Positions 1 through 7,209 are shown, numbered from the stretch's first letter. The stretch is DNA of 9,668 bases from Halomonas halophila (GCA_002433675.1 DJIP01000141.1:1-9668), one strand, 5' to 3'. Numbers and translations are program-made. Notes: generated by a model from the sequence alone, not told the origin.

Positions 1-441
1 CTCCAGGTGCAGCTAAGGTGCCTGGTCGAGAATGAGCCAGCAGCGACATCTGTGGCGCCGCTAGGCGCTGTCGATGACGAGCAGGTCGAAGCTACGGGGC
101 TTGCTGTCTGGCAGCATCGTCATCGACGCCTGTTGCGCGCTTTGTGTCAGGCGCTTGTGCGCTGGTGGGGCAAGCCCCGGCCCCCGGTGCCTGGGCGTTG
201 GCAATGGCGTCCATTGGCGCCAGCTGCGGACATCTCCGGGCGGCTTTGCCCAGACGCCGACTGGCGCGAGATCGAGCTGACCTGCGAAAGCGTCGGCGCC
301 AGGCTGATCGCCCTGCGCTGGCAGGGGCATACCCACTGGCTGTGGACCGACTCGATGACACCGGAAGAGCACCGCGTGCTGAGACGCTACCTGCTTGGCA
401 TGCCAGTGGCGCTGGATGGCCACACGTCAAAACGGCAATGA
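1..441 (+). CDS. 5'-truncated protein with YgfX/CptA-like C-terminus
   Basis: The reading frame is open to the left edge, so the start is probably outside the window; a GTG at 7 is the first start codon visible but has no ribosome binding site in view. The last ~40 residues (LRWQGHTHWLWTDSM, then a charged stretch ending in LRRYL) resemble the C-terminal end of YgfX/CptA proteins, whose E. coli member has an LW...ADSM...LRR pattern. YgfX is a small inner-membrane protein usually encoded beside sdhE and proposed to act on FtsZ/MreB. The two N-terminal membrane helices typical of YgfX are not visible; they may lie upstream. The segment is rich in Arg, Trp and Pro. It converges on dinB and overlaps its stop by 15 bp (427-441). 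Family assignment is tentative; that it is a real coding region is more likely, because the opposite-strand frames here give only Arg/Ala-rich shadows. Confidence 0.5.
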   Translation, partial: LQVQLRCLVENEPAATSVAPLGAVDDEQVEATGLAVWQHRHRRLLRALCQALVRWWGKPRPPVPGRWQWRPLAPAADISGRLCPDADWREIELTCESVGARLIALRWQGHTHWLWTDSMTPEEHRVLRRYLLGMPVALDGHTSKRQ

Positions 442-1485
442 CAGCTGTTGCCTGGCCTCCTGCGGCACCAGGCGCACGCCGACGCCTAGCAGGCGTACCG
501 GGCGGTGGGCGCGTTGCCAGGCCTGGTCGAGCAGTTGGCGGTAGCTGGCCAGATCCGGCTCCAGGCCCTTCGATTCCAGGGTGGTGGTGGTGAAGTCGTC
601 AAAGCGTACCTTGACGAACACGCCGGCCAGGGGCGGGCGTCCATTGCGGTCGATGCGCGCCTTCAACTTCTCGCAGAGGGTGACCAGCGCCTGCTGGGCC
701 GTCGGCAGATCCGGCAGGTCCCGGCTATAGGTGCTTTCGACGCTGATCGACTTGCGTTCGCGCTCTACCTTGACCGGACGATCATCGATGCCGCGGGCAA
801 GTTCGTAGAGGCGTCGCCCGAATTTGCCGAACTCATCCAGCAGCCTGTCGATGGGCTGTTCGCGCAATTGCTCGCAGGTGGTGATGCCCAGCGCGTCAAG
901 GCGGGCGCCGGTGGCCGGCCCCACACCGTGGAGCTTGCGCACCGGCAGGGCCAGCACGAAGCTTTCGACCTGGTCGGGTGGTATCACCGTCAGGCCGTCC
1001 GGCTTGTCCCAGTCGCTGGCGATCTTGGCCAGAAACTTGGACGGTGCCGCCCCCACCGACACCGTGATGCCGGTGCGCGCCAGACACTCCTCCTTCAGCC
1101 AGCGTGCCATCCAGGTGGCGCTGCCCTTGAATCCCTCGACGTCGCTGACGTCCAGATAGGCCTCGTCGAGCGATAGCGGTTCGACCAGCGGCGTCAGCTC
1201 ATGGAAGATGGCCTGAATCTGCCTCGACACCTCGCGGTACTTGTCGAAGTCCGGTGGTACCAGCGTCAGTTCTGGGCACAGACGCAGGGCGCGGGCGGTC
1301 GGCATCGCTGAGTGGATGCCGAACTTGCGTGCCGGATAGTTGCAGGTGGTGATGACGCCACGGCCCTCGCGCGCGCCGCCCACCGCCAGCGGTATGTCCC
1401 GCAGGGCGGGGTTGTCACGCATCTCGACCGCGGCGTAAAAGCAGTCGCAGTCGGCATGCAGGATCTTGCGTACAGGTGCTGGCAT
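427..1485 (-). CDS. dinB: DNA polymerase IV (Y-family, SOS translesion polymerase)
   Basis: A 352-residue Y-family polymerase, about the usual Pol IV length (E. coli 351). It copies damaged templates with low fidelity as part of the SOS response. The N-terminal motif HADCDCFYAAVE holds catalytic Asp12 and the steric-gate aromatic Tyr17; the palm motif PLSLDEAYLDV supplies Asp107 and Glu108. A helix-hairpin-helix region follows near LHGVGPATGARLDALGI, then the little-finger domain. The extreme C-terminus QQLSLPF (346-352) fits a beta sliding-clamp binding motif. ATG at 1485 places the motifs where E. coli has them (+4 residues). No purine-rich ribosome binding site precedes it, so translation may depend on coupling to lexA, which ends 39 bp upstream on the same strand. 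A Cys replaces the more common Met between the first two acidic residues; this is probably neutral. Confidence 0.96.
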   Translation of the reverse strand: MPAPVRKILHADCDCFYAAVEMRDNPALRDIPLAVGGAREGRGVITTCNYPARKFGIHSAMPTARALRLCPELTLVPPDFDKYREVSRQIQAIFHELTPLVEPLSLDEAYLDVSDVEGFKGSATWMARWLKEECLARTGITVSVGAAPSKFLAKIASDWDKPDGLTVIPPDQVESFVLALPVRKLHGVGPATGARLDALGITTCEQLREQPIDRLLDEFGKFGRRLYELARGIDDRPVKVERERKSISVESTYSRDLPDLPTAQQALVTLCEKLKARIDRNGRPPLAGVFVKVRFDDFTTTTLESKGLEPDLASYRQLLDQAWQRAHRPVRLLGVGVRLVPQEARQQLSLPF

Positions 1486-1524
1486 GGGCGGGCAGGCGCT
1501 GGCACGACGTCAGTGGAACGGCGA

Positions 1525-2190
1525 CTAGCCCAGGGCCTGGCCGTTGCCGCCGCGAATGACCCCGACGCCGACGCCCTCGATATCCAGGCTGTCGCGGCGC
1601 AGGTCCAGGGTGATGGGGGCGAAGTCGGGGTTCTCGGCCTCCAGGGTGACGTGGTGGCCGTCGCGCTGGAAGCGCTTGACCGTCACCTCATCCTCCAGCC
1701 GGGCCACCACAATCTGGCCGTTGCGGATGCGCTCGGTACGATGCACCGCCAGCAGGTCACCTTCCAGGATGCCGACGTCCTTCATCGACAGCCCGCGCAC
1801 GCGCAGCAGGTAGTCCGCTCGGGGGGTGAAATAGTCCGGCGGCAGCGGGCAGTAGCGGTCGATGTGCTCGGCGGCGAGGATCGGGCTGCCGGCGGCGACC
1901 TCGCCGATGATCGGCAGGCCCTGCGAGTGGCTCGCTTCCTGAGGTGACTCGTTGGCGGCGCCGGTGTCGGCTTCCTGAGCGGGCAGGCGGATACCGCGAG
2001 AGGTGCCACGAATCACGCGAATCGCACCCTTGCGCTCGAGCGCACGCAGGTGCTCTTCGGCAGCATTGGGGGAGCGAAAGCCCAGGGCGCGTGAAATCTC
2101 CGCGCGGGTGGGCGGGTACCCCAGCTCGTTCATGGTCTTGACGATAAAGTCATAGACGTTTTGCTGGCGAGGGGTCAGGGGACGTGTCAT
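1525..2190 (-). CDS. lexA: LexA SOS repressor / self-cleaving serine peptidase
   Basis: A 221-residue LexA (E. coli 202). It represses SOS genes and cleaves itself when stimulated by RecA filaments on single-stranded DNA. The N-terminal winged helix-turn-helix (about 1-70) begins [16 protein letters not shown] and includes [20 protein letters not shown]. The cleavage site is Ala100-Gly101 in GEVAAGSP, the nucleophile is Ser135 in RGLSMKDVG, and the general base is Lys172 in DEVTVKRF. The spacings (35 from cleavage site to Ser, 37 from Ser to Lys) equal those of E. coli LexA. The extra length lies mostly in the interdomain linker, about residues 71-90, which is rich in Glu, Ala and Ser. The frame stays open upstream to 2628, but ATG 2190 is chosen because it starts at the conserved MTRPLT and has GGGAGG at 2195-2200. 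It is the first gene of a likely lexA-dinB operon, with a LexA box 108 bp upstream. Confidence 0.97.
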   Translation of the reverse strand: MTRPLTPRQQNVYDFIVKTMNELGYPPTRAEISRALGFRSPNAAEEHLRALERKGAIRVIRGTSRGIRLPAQEADTGAANESPQEASHSQGLPIIGEVAAGSPILAAEHIDRYCPLPPDYFTPRADYLLRVRGLSMKDVGILEGDLLAVHRTERIRNGQIVVARLEDEVTVKRFQRDGHHVTLEAENPDFAPITLDLRRDSLDIEGVGVGVIRGGNGQALG

Positions 2191-2287
2191 GCGGCCTCCC
2201 ACGGGCGGCGATGGAACAGGGTGGCTTGGCGGCGACTCGCTGCCGGCGCCTGCCAATGCTGGGGGCGTCAGTGCTCGCCCTTGGGGA

Positions 2288-2317
2288 AGTGTACAGTATG
2301 GATGTACATCCAGTAAA
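2288..2317 (-). promoter_or_regulatory. Probable sigma-70 promoter of lexA
   Basis: On the minus strand, TTTACT (2312-2317) as the -35 and TACACT (2288-2293) as the -10 are separated by 18 bp; each matches 4 of 6 consensus bases. The LexA box fills the spacer. The inferred transcription start is near 2280, giving a leader of about 90 nt. Inferred by eye, without expression data. Confidence 0.5.
2298..2313 (-). promoter_or_regulatory. LexA (SOS) box of the lexA-dinB operon
   Basis: Read on the minus strand this is CTGGATGTACATCCAT, close to the gammaproteobacterial LexA consensus CTG-N10-CAG. The inner 14 bases TGGATGTACATCCA are a perfect palindrome, and one outer position departs from CAG (CAT). 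It lies between the proposed -35 and -10 hexamers of lexA, where a repressor would block RNA polymerase. A second, weaker CTG-N10-CAA match lies next to it at 2281-2296 and could be a low-affinity tandem site, as E. coli lexA has two boxes. Confidence 0.8.
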
Positions 2318-2410
2318 ACCGCGAAAGACCAGGAAAAGTGTGCCCGGGCACTGACGTGGCGGGGGAGCCGCCTGATGCATTCGTTTGAAACAGGGTGGAG
2401 CCAGGGTTGA

Positions 2411-2439
2411 TTGTGCGAGAAGGGCGGCTCCCTTACACT
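2411..2439 (+). promoter_or_regulatory. psrA: Possible psrA promoter
   Basis: TTGTGC (2411-2416) and TACACT (2434-2439) are 17 bp apart. The -35 is weak (3 of 6) and the -10 moderate (4 of 6). A start near 2446 would put the PsrA operator at 2452-2465 just downstream, suited to autorepression. The perfect TTGACA at 2475-2480 lies too close to the ATG to serve psrA. Confidence 0.35.
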
Positions 2440-2451
2440 CAAGCCAGTATT

Positions 2452-2465
2452 CAAACAATTGTTTC
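2452..2465 (+). promoter_or_regulatory. Probable PsrA operator (autoregulatory)
   Basis: CAAACAATTGTTTC is an inverted repeat with CAAAC and GTTTC arms around AATT. It fits the PsrA recognition pattern described in Pseudomonas (G/C-AAAC, 2-4 bases, GTTT-G/C). It lies 35 bp before the psrA start codon. A nearby GTTTGAAAC at 2383-2391 has the arms in the opposite order and is probably not a site. Assigned from known family behaviour plus the visible match. Confidence 0.7.
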
Positions 2466-2500
2466 CAACTGCCCTTGACAAGACTGGACGGAGCCCGCGA

Positions 2501-3181
2501 ATGGCCCAGACCGATACCGTGACGCGCATCCTGGACACCGCCGAGGTGCTTTTCGCCGAACGCGGCTTCGCGGAAACGTCGCTGCGCAACATTACCGGCA
2601 AGGCCAAGGTCAACCTGGCCGCCGTCAACTACCACTTCGGCTCCAAGAAGGCGCTGATCCAGGCGGTGTTCTCCCGCTACCTGGATCCCTTCTCAGATCG
2701 CTTTCATGCCGCCATCGACGAGCTCGAGCGCGGCTACGGCGATCGCGTAATCCCGCTGGAGGTGCTGCTCGAGACCATGGCTCGCACCGTGCTCGAGGTG
2801 CCGGCAGAGCGACACAGCCTCAAGGTATTCATGCGCCTGCTGGGGCTGGCCTACAGTCAGGCCCAGGGGCATCTGCGACGCTATATCCAGGACCAGTACG
2901 GCACCGTGTTCACCCGTTTCGTGGCGCTGGTGCGCAAGGCCACGCCGGAGCTGCCGGACTCCGAGCGCTTCTGGCGTCTGCACTTTGCACTGGGTACCGT
3001 GATCTTTACCCTGTCAGGACTCGATGCCCTGCGCGACATCGCCGAGAAGGACTACGACGAGCACGTCTCGGTGCGCGACCTGGTGCGCCGCATGATGCCG
3101 GTGGTGGTATCGGCGCTGAAGGCGCCACTGCCGGAGCCGGCGCCGACGATACCGCCGGCGACCCGCGAGCCAACTGCATAA
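2501..3181 (+). CDS. psrA: TetR-family fatty-acid-responsive regulator PsrA
   Basis: A 226-residue TetR-family repressor. In Pseudomonas, PsrA binds long-chain fatty acids, represses itself and beta-oxidation genes, and activates rpoS. The N-terminal DNA-binding domain starts [20 protein letters not shown]; the helix-turn-helix and following helix span about residues 28-52 and include [20 protein letters not shown], almost as remembered from Pseudomonas PsrA. The ligand domain keeps a similar [19 protein letters not shown] segment near residue 110. The frame is open upstream to 2411, but ATG 2501 matches the family start and has GGAG about 8 bp before it. The divergent lexA neighbour is also next to psrA in Pseudomonas, which supports orthology. 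The C-terminal tail is Pro/Ala/Thr-rich and variable. An L,D-transpeptidase gene follows after 21 bp. Confidence 0.93.
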   Translation: MAQTDTVTRILDTAEVLFAERGFAETSLRNITGKAKVNLAAVNYHFGSKKALIQAVFSRYLDPFSDRFHAAIDELERGYGDRVIPLEVLLETMARTVLEVPAERHSLKVFMRLLGLAYSQAQGHLRRYIQDQYGTVFTRFVALVRKATPELPDSERFWRLHFALGTVIFTLSGLDALRDIAEKDYDEHVSVRDLVRRMMPVVVSALKAPLPEPAPTIPPATREPTA

Positions 3182-3202
3182 GCCGAGAAGGGAGTCAGGG
3201 TG

Positions 3203-3721
3203 ATGCAAACCCCGCAACTGGCAGCGCTTCCCCCCACCGAGGGCGTGTGGGTGGAGGTCGACACCGCCCGCCAGCAGCTGACGCTGTGGCGGGGCGAAAA
3301 CTCCGCCTGGCAGTGCCTGGTGTCCACCGGTGCTGCCGGTACCGGTCAGCACGAGGGGAGCGGCCAGACCCCGCTGGGCTGGCACCAGATCCGTGCGGCC
3401 ATCGGTGAGGGGCAGCCTGCGGGCTGCGTCTTTCGTGGCCGTCGGCCCACCGGCGAGGTCTACAGCGAGGCGCTAGGCCAGGCCCAGCCAGAGCGTGATT
3501 GGATCCTGACCCGGATCCTCTGGCTCAGCGGGCTGGAGCCGGGATTCAATCGTGGCGGCGACGTCGATTCCCAGCGCCGCTATATCTATTTTCACGGCAC
3601 CCCGCCGGACAAGCCCATGGGGGTGGCCGACTCCCATGGCTGTATTCGCCTGCGTGACGACGACCTGCTGCGGCTGTTTAACGAAGCGACGCCCGGCACG
3701 CCGGTGTGGCTGCACGACTGA
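3203..3721 (+). CDS. L,D-transpeptidase (YkuD / ErfK-YbiS domain)
   Basis: A 172-residue protein that is almost entirely a YkuD catalytic domain. This family makes 3-3 cross-links in peptidoglycan or links proteins to it through a Cys acyl-enzyme. The domain opens at VWVEVDTARQQLTLW; the conserved HGTP is at His131, and the catalytic motif ADSHGCIRL places His145 and Cys147, followed by an acidic DDDLLRLF helix. AAGGGAG at 3188-3194 is 8 bp from ATG 3203; the overlapping GTG 3200 is a possible alternative. No signal peptide or membrane anchor is visible, odd for an enzyme of the periplasmic wall. It starts 21 bp after psrA on the same strand, so the two are likely cotranscribed and PsrA may indirectly control it. 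Substrate and precise role cannot be told from sequence. Confidence 0.9.
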   Translation: MQTPQLAALPPTEGVWVEVDTARQQLTLWRGENSAWQCLVSTGAAGTGQHEGSGQTPLGWHQIRAAIGEGQPAGCVFRGRRPTGEVYSEALGQAQPERDWILTRILWLSGLEPGFNRGGDVDSQRRYIYFHGTPPDKPMGVADSHGCIRLRDDDLLRLFNEATPGTPVWLHD

Positions 3722-3751
3722 ACGAGCCGATGGATCGGGCCGACTGGGCAA

Positions 3752-3807
3752 GACGACTGAGCAGATCGGTGCAGTCGTCGATAAAGGCGTCACTGAGCGA
3801 CGCGCTC
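3752..3807. terminator. Stem-loops between convergent transpeptidase and pilC genes
   Basis: An exact 8-bp inverted repeat, GACGACTG (3752-3759) and CAGTCGTC (3772-3779), surrounds a 12-base loop. A second small hairpin, GCGTC/GACGC (3787-3791 and 3799-3803), is followed on the minus strand by CTTTAT, which could weakly terminate pilC transcription; a competing pairing GAGCG/CGCTC lies at 3795-3807. Neither has a proper U-run, so calling this a bidirectional terminator is inference from its position between two gene ends. Confidence 0.3.
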
Positions 3808-3824
3808 CTCAGCTCAGGGCTTGG

Positions 3825-5282
3825 TCAGATGACGTTGCCCAATTGGAAGATGGGCAGATACATCGCCAGCACCAGGCCGCCCACCACCACACCCAGCACC
3901 ACGATGATCAGCGGCTCGAGCAGGCTGGTCAGGGTGTCGACGCGATCGTCCACCTCGCGCTCGAAGTGATCTGCCACCCGCGTCAGCATGTTGTCCAGCG
4001 CGCCGGCTTCCTCGCCGATGGCCACCATCTGCAGCGCCAGTGGCGGGAAGCGCCTCGTCGCCCGCATCGCCAGATGGAGTCGCTGGCCACTGGCGACCTC
4101 GCTCTGCACTGCCGCCACCGCCTGGCGGTAGACGTCATTACCGCAGGCACCGGCGGCGGTCTTCAGCGCTTCCACCAAGGGCACGCCCGCGGCGAAGGCG
4201 GTGGCCAGGGTGCGACAGAAGCGTGCCACCGAGGCGTGTTCCAGGATCGTCCCCACCACCGGTAGCCTGAGCGCCAGGCCATGAGCGCCGAAGCGTGCCC
4301 TGGTCGAGCGCTTGATCCACCATTTCGCCGCACCGGCCATCACGGCTGCGCTTCCCAACAGCACCAGCCACCATTGCTGGGCAAACTGTGAAAGTTCGAT
4401 GGTCAGGCGAGTCAGCGGGGGTAGACTCGCCCCGACGCCCTCGAACATCTGCTCGAACTGGGGCACCACCTTGATCAGCAGGATGGCGCTGACCGCGATA
4501 CCCACCGCCACCACGGTGGAGGGATACCACAGCGCCTTGCGTACCCGCGCCTTCAGTCGTTCGCGCTTTTCCAGGTGACCGGCCAGACGCTCGAGCATGC
4601 GCTCCAGCGTACCCGACTGCTCACCGGCGGCGACCAGGTTGACGTACAGCGCATCGAAGGTATTCGAATGGCGGGACAGTGCCTGGGCCAGGCTGGCTCC
4701 GGCGCTGACGTCCATGCCCAGTGCCTGAACGACTAGCCGCATGGCCGGCTTCGACAGGCTTTCGCCCAGCACATGAAATGCCTGCAGCAACGGCACGCCG
4801 GCGGTCAGCAGTGTCGCCAACTGGCGCGAGAACAGGGTGAGATCCCGGGGCGATATCTGACGCTCGAAGCGCGCAAGCGTGCCGCCTTGGCGCAGCTTTC
4901 GCGGGATCACGCCAAGCTGGTGCAGTTGTCGCTGGGCTTCGGGACGTCCCGTGGCCAGCAGTACCCCGCTACGCCGCTGGCCTTGGCGATCCTCGCCTTT
5001 CCAGTGCCAGCACCTCTGGCGTGGATGCTGGTGAGCAGAGCGGCGCGCGCTACGCGGGGGCTCGTGGGCCCCGCTCGACCCGCTCGACCCGTTGGAAAGA
5101 TGGCTGTGGTCAGGTCGGACCCCCGTTCCTGGGGCGGAAGAAGAGGCGGCTTCCCCCGTCGTCGTGTCGGGCGTGTAGCCACCCGCCTGCCCGGGAGAGC
5201 TAGGAGGAGAGGCCGGCAAGGACGACGACAGGGACGAAGAGGCGGGCGGAGCCGTAGAAGGCGAGCGATGACGAAAGGGCAC
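3825..5282 (-). CDS. pilC: Type IV pilus inner-membrane platform protein PilC (GspF family), with N-terminal extension
   Basis: The inner-membrane platform that couples the PilB ATPase to pilin insertion and extraction. As drawn it has 485 residues, against about 400 for typical PilC. The family body begins near residue 92 (WHWKGEDRQGQ). The first GspF domain follows (about 145-270, with SRQLATLLTAGVPLLQAF), then a second (about 350-478, with FCRTLATAFAAGVPLVEAL). Three membrane segments are visible at about 254-272, 304-323 and 456-478, the usual number. The C-terminus MYLPIFQLGNVI is typical. Residues 1-91 are Ser/Pro/Gly/Thr/Arg-rich and unlike PilC. The GTG at 5282 is the first start after an in-frame stop, has no ribosome binding site, and no ATG or GTG start lies nearer the family body in this frame. 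Either the extension is real or the 5' end carries a frameshift. pilB ends 43 bp upstream, so the two form an operon. Confidence 0.9.
   Translation of the reverse strand: MPFRHRSPSTAPPASSSLSSSLPASPPSSPGQAGGYTPDTTTGEAASSSAPGTGVRPDHSHLSNGSSGSSGAHEPPRSARRSAHQHPRQRCWHWKGEDRQGQRRSGVLLATGRPEAQRQLHQLGVIPRKLRQGGTLARFERQISPRDLTLFSRQLATLLTAGVPLLQAFHVLGESLSKPAMRLVVQALGMDVSAGASLAQALSRHSNTFDALYVNLVAAGEQSGTLERMLERLAGHLEKRERLKARVRKALWYPSTVVAVGIAVSAILLIKVVPQFEQMFEGVGASLPPLTRLTIELSQFAQQWWLVLLGSAAVMAGAAKWWIKRSTRARFGAHGLALRLPVVGTILEHASVARFCRTLATAFAAGVPLVEALKTAAGACGNDVYRQAVAAVQSEVASGQRLHLAMRATRRFPPLALQMVAIGEEAGALDNMLTRVADHFEREVDDRVDTLTSLLEPLIIVVLGVVVGGLVLAMYLPIFQLGNVI
5071..5088. repeat. Short tandem repeat in the pilC N-terminal extension
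   Basis: Two exact copies of the 9-mer CCGCTCGAC (5071-5079 and 5080-5088), followed by CCG. They encode the GSSGSSG stretch in the low-complexity N-terminal part of the PilC reading frame. Confidence 0.8.
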
Positions 5283-5325
5283 GTGTCGGTGGACTCAAAT
5301 GGTGGACGGGGGAACGGTGGCGGCC

Positions 5326-7209
5326 TCAAGCGGCGGTGATGCGGCAGACCTCGGCCAGGCTGGTCACGCCTTCGAGCACCCGATCAAGGCCGCTGCGACG
5401 AAGGTTCGGGTAGCCCTGGGCGCGGGCCAGGGCGTCGAAGTCATCGGCGCTGCCGCCTTCCAGGATCAGCCGGCGCATGCATTGGTCCACGGGCACCACT
5501 TCGAACAGCCCGACCCGCCCCTTGTAGCCCTGGGTGCAGTGACGACAGCCCACGGCTTCGTAAAGCTGGGCGGTATCGGCCTCGGCCTGGGTCAGGCCCT
5601 GTTGCATAAGCACCTCGGTGGGCAGGGTGACGGGCGACCGACACTGGCTGCACAGGCGCCTGGCCAGGCGTTGGGCCACGATCAAGCTGACCGCACTGGC
5701 GATATTGAAGGCTTCGATGCCCATGTTGGCGAGCCGCGACAGGGTGTCGGCGGCGGAGTTGGTGTGCAGCGTGGACAGCACCAGATGGCCGGTCTGGGCG
5801 GCCTTGATCGCGATCTTGGCGGTTTCGCGGTCGCGCACCTCGCCGACCATCACCACGTCCGGATCCTGGCGCAGAAAGGCACGCAGGGCATTTGCGAAGT
5901 CCAGGCCAATGCGCGGCGCCACATTGACCTGATTGATGCCCGGCAGCTTGATCTCCACCGGGTCCTCGGCGGTGCAGATATTGCGCTCGACAGCGTTGAG
6001 CTGATGGATGCCGGTGTACAGCGTCACCGTCTTGCCGCTGCCGGTGGGCCCGGTGACCAGGATCATCCCCTGGGGGCTTGTCAGGGCGGTCTCGAACAGC
6101 CGGCGCTGGTCCGGCGAAAAGCCGAGCTGCTCGATACCCAGGCGTGCCGACCTGGAGCCCAGTAGCCTGAGCACGATCTTCTCGCCGTAGACGGTAGGCA
6201 GCGAGTTGACCCTGAAGTCGATGTCCTCGCCATCGTCGAGCTGGACCTTGATGGTGCCGTCCTGGGGCAGCCGACGTTCCGAGATGTCCATCCGCGCCAT
6301 CACCTTGAGCCGCGAAGCGATGCGCCCGCGCAGGTTAAGCGGCGGCTGGGCCACCTCGTGGAGCAGGCCATCGATGCGAAAACGCACCCGAAAGGACTCC
6401 TCGAAGGGCTCGAAGTGGATGTCAGAGGCACGTTTTCTGACCGCGTCACGCAGGATGGTATTGACGAACTTCACCACCGGGGCGTCATCGGCCTGGTCGT
6501 TCAGGCTGGAGCTGAGCCCGGAACCCAGCCCGGAACCCAGCCCGGCGGTGAGCTCCTCCTCCAGGCTCGCGTCCTGTTCAGCATCGAAGGCATTGCCCGG
6601 GTCAGACGCCAGAGCCGACTGCAGCCCCGGCTGCCGCGACTGAGACATCTTGCCCCTACGCTCGTCGGCGCCCGTACTGTTCCCGCCTGAAGCGCCAAGC
6701 GCCCCCAAGGCGACGGCGATGGCGCCATCATCGGGGCGATCGGCACCCAGGTAGGCGTCAAGAAGTGCGCGGATCTGATCCAGTGGTGCCAGCGCCGGCT
6801 TCAAGCTCTTGCCGGTGACGAACTGCAGCTCACCCAGGCGGGCAAGAGTAGAAGGGTAGGGTACCGCCACGTGCAGTTGATGATCATCGAGGCTAAGCGG
6901 CAGCACCGAATGCTCGCGCAGCAGGGCGTCGGGGAAGTGAGAGAGCGCCGGCAGCTCGCTCGGTTCCCGCTCCTGTAGATCGACAAACGGCAGGTCGTAT
7001 TCTTCTGCCGCTGCTCGGGTCGCCGGCCCTACGCTGACCAGTTCATGCTCGACCAGGTAGCGCAACAGCGTGCTGTGGCTGTCCTGAGCCTCCCGCTCGG
7101 CCCGCAATGCCGCCGTTGGACTCAATAACCCCTGTGACACCAGCCGTTGAGCCAATCCACTGTTTGGCCCTTGCGGCAAGCCATTTCCGAACCCCTGGTC
7201 AAACGGCAC
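5326..7209 (-). CDS. pilB: Type IV pilus assembly ATPase PilB (GspE family)
   Basis: A 627-residue cytoplasmic hexameric ATPase that drives pilus extension. The N-terminal GspE/MshEN domain includes VSQGLLSPTAALRAE and PFVDLQERE. The ATPase core has FVNTILRDAVRKRASDIHFE, Walker A GPTGSGKT (387-394, Lys393), an Asp box, Walker B MVGEVRD (Glu457) and the His box TGHLVLSTLHTNSA. A zinc-binding tetracysteine site is at Cys520, Cys523, Cys555 and Cys558, the last two in GCRHCTQGYKGR. GTG 7209 is chosen because GGGAGGG at 7214-7220 sits just upstream and the family N-terminus starts here; the frame is open to 7476, but that extra stretch does not look like PilB. The protein is longer than the usual ~565 because of a low-complexity linker between the N-terminal domain and the core, containing GLGS repeats. 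pilC follows after 43 bp; pilA is divergent. Confidence 0.95.
   Translation of the reverse strand: MPFDQGFGNGLPQGPNSGLAQRLVSQGLLSPTAALRAEREAQDSHSTLLRYLVEHELVSVGPATRAAAEEYDLPFVDLQEREPSELPALSHFPDALLREHSVLPLSLDDHQLHVAVPYPSTLARLGELQFVTGKSLKPALAPLDQIRALLDAYLGADRPDDGAIAVALGALGASGGNSTGADERRGKMSQSRQPGLQSALASDPGNAFDAEQDASLEEELTAGLGSGLGSGLSSSLNDQADDAPVVKFVNTILRDAVRKRASDIHFEPFEESFRVRFRIDGLLHEVAQPPLNLRGRIASRLKVMARMDISERRLPQDGTIKVQLDDGEDIDFRVNSLPTVYGEKIVLRLLGSRSARLGIEQLGFSPDQRRLFETALTSPQGMILVTGPTGSGKTVTLYTGIHQLNAVERNICTAEDPVEIKLPGINQVNVAPRIGLDFANALRAFLRQDPDVVMVGEVRDRETAKIAIKAAQTGHLVLSTLHTNSAADTLSRLANMGIEAFNIASAVSLIVAQRLARRLCSQCRSPVTLPTEVLMQQGLTQAEADTAQLYEAVGCRHCTQGYKGRVGLFEVVPVDQCMRRLILEGGSADDFDALARAQGYPNLRRSGLDRVLEGVTSLAEVCRITAA
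6517..6545. repeat. Short tandem repeat in the pilB linker
   Basis: Two exact copies of the 12-mer CCCGGAACCCAG (6517-6528 and 6529-6540) plus a 5-base partial copy. On the coding strand they encode GLGSGLGSGL in the linker ahead of the PilB core. The unit is a multiple of three, so copy-number change would alter linker length without breaking the frame. Confidence 0.85.

Noticed and set aside
505..1176. Long plus-strand open frame (223 codons) inside dinB
   Set aside because: It is antisense to a clear Pol IV gene, has no recognisable motif, and is expected from the codon bias of high-GC coding DNA.
1486..1524. Possible LexA box just before dinB (CTG...CAG)
   Set aside because: The half-sites are only 9 bases apart and the interior is not palindromic, so it does not fit CTG-N10-CAG.
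2475..2480. Perfect TTGACA as the psrA -35 box
   Set aside because: Its matching -10 would fall at or past the psrA ATG at 2501, so it cannot drive psrA with a normal leader.
2191..2628. Upstream extension of the lexA frame
   Set aside because: The conserved LexA start MTRPLT has a good ribosome binding site at 2195-2200, and the extension would run through the promoter and LexA box.
5299..6165. Plus-strand open frame of 288 codons opposite pilB
   Set aside because: It is antisense to the conserved PilB ATPase core; its Gly/His/Ala-rich product resembles no family and reflects GC-rich third positions.
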